Below are positions 4,966 through 5,049 of a stretch of 5,049 bases of DNA, in pieces. Position 1 is the first letter of the stretch; every line of letters starts with the position of its first letter. The notes below the pieces were generated by a model that was not told the DNA's origin, did not search any database, and saw only the letters and a list, made by a program, of their open reading frames with translations. Source of the stretch: an uncultured Eubacteriales bacterium (GTDB lineage Bacteria > Bacillota > Clostridia > Oscillospirales > Oscillospiraceae); the NCBI GenBank assembly GCA_958427375.1, contig CAUABY010000162.1, positions 1-5,049 on the forward strand, written 5' to 3'. The position numbers and the translations under genes are program-made.

Positions 4966-5049
4966 TGAGACTGTCAAAAAACTATGTTGCAATGCAAAGA
5001 AAATAGAGCCGCAGGGGAGCACGAGGGGGCAAGGCCCGCCTCGTGTACA
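4966..5049. repeat. Repeat-like intergenic segment ending in a hairpin (possible dispersed element)
   Basis: No gene is supported here. The segment begins TGAGACTGTCAAAAAACT and ends with an inverted repeat: CACGAGG (5020-5026) pairs with CCTCGTG (5039-5045), with an inner GGGC/GCCC pair and one bulged G at 5038. From memory, blocks of this style (a gactgtcaaaaa edge and a GC-rich hairpin) recur between genes in Clostridia genomes, but that cannot be verified from one copy. A minus-strand frame is open from the window edge to a stop near 4930, but its product resembles no known protein. Confidence 0.3.

Overview
The window looks like a piece of a low-GC-clade Gram-positive (Firmicutes, Clostridia) chromosome. 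GGGAGG/GAGGAG-type Shine-Dalgarno sites precede every gene, there is a textbook vegetative promoter, the signal peptides are of Gram-positive style, and the protein families are typical of gut Oscillospiraceae/Ruminococcaceae-like bacteria. The genes are GC-rich and the main control region is strongly AT-rich. The genus-level placement is an impression, not a demonstrated result.

Layout. Bases 1-46 (minus strand) hold the first 15 codons of a divergently read gene whose N-terminus (MVKQTAGRDALNDFA) matches my recollection of the carboxymuconolactone decarboxylase family. Bases 47-278 are an AT-rich divergent control region with a perfect TTGACA-17-TATAAT promoter for the rightward operon and a cluster of abutting inverted repeats next to its -35 box. 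Four same-strand genes follow, apparently one operon: (1) an SPFH/band-7 'virion core'-type protein with four C-terminal zinc ribbons (YdjI-like, 279-1694); (2) a DUF5067-like lipoprotein with a tryptophan-rich second domain (1757-2836); (3) a protein with two zinc ribbons and a C-terminal membrane anchor (YdjG-like, 2913-4067); (4) a secreted/membrane TPM-domain protein (YdjH-like, best start 4080, end 4880). The last 169 bases hold a short direct repeat, a strong GC hairpin whose U-tract lies on the minus strand, and a repeat-like segment ending in another hairpin.

How the genes fit together. In Bacillus subtilis, YdjG, YdjH and YdjI work with the phage-shock protein PspA in a sigma-W-controlled envelope-stress system: YdjG and YdjH form a membrane complex that recruits the SPFH protein YdjI. 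Here the G, H and I counterparts are present in a different order (I, lipoprotein, G, H). No pspA gene lies in the window, and an exported lipoprotein gene is placed inside the set. The likely product is a membrane-associated stress or membrane-domain complex, with the SPFH scaffold and zinc ribbons inside the cell, the TPM domain and lipoprotein outside, and two membrane anchors linking them. The complex is inferred from family knowledge and gene order. The novelty candidates are the lipoprotein partner, the expanded zinc-ribbon array and the PspA-less arrangement.
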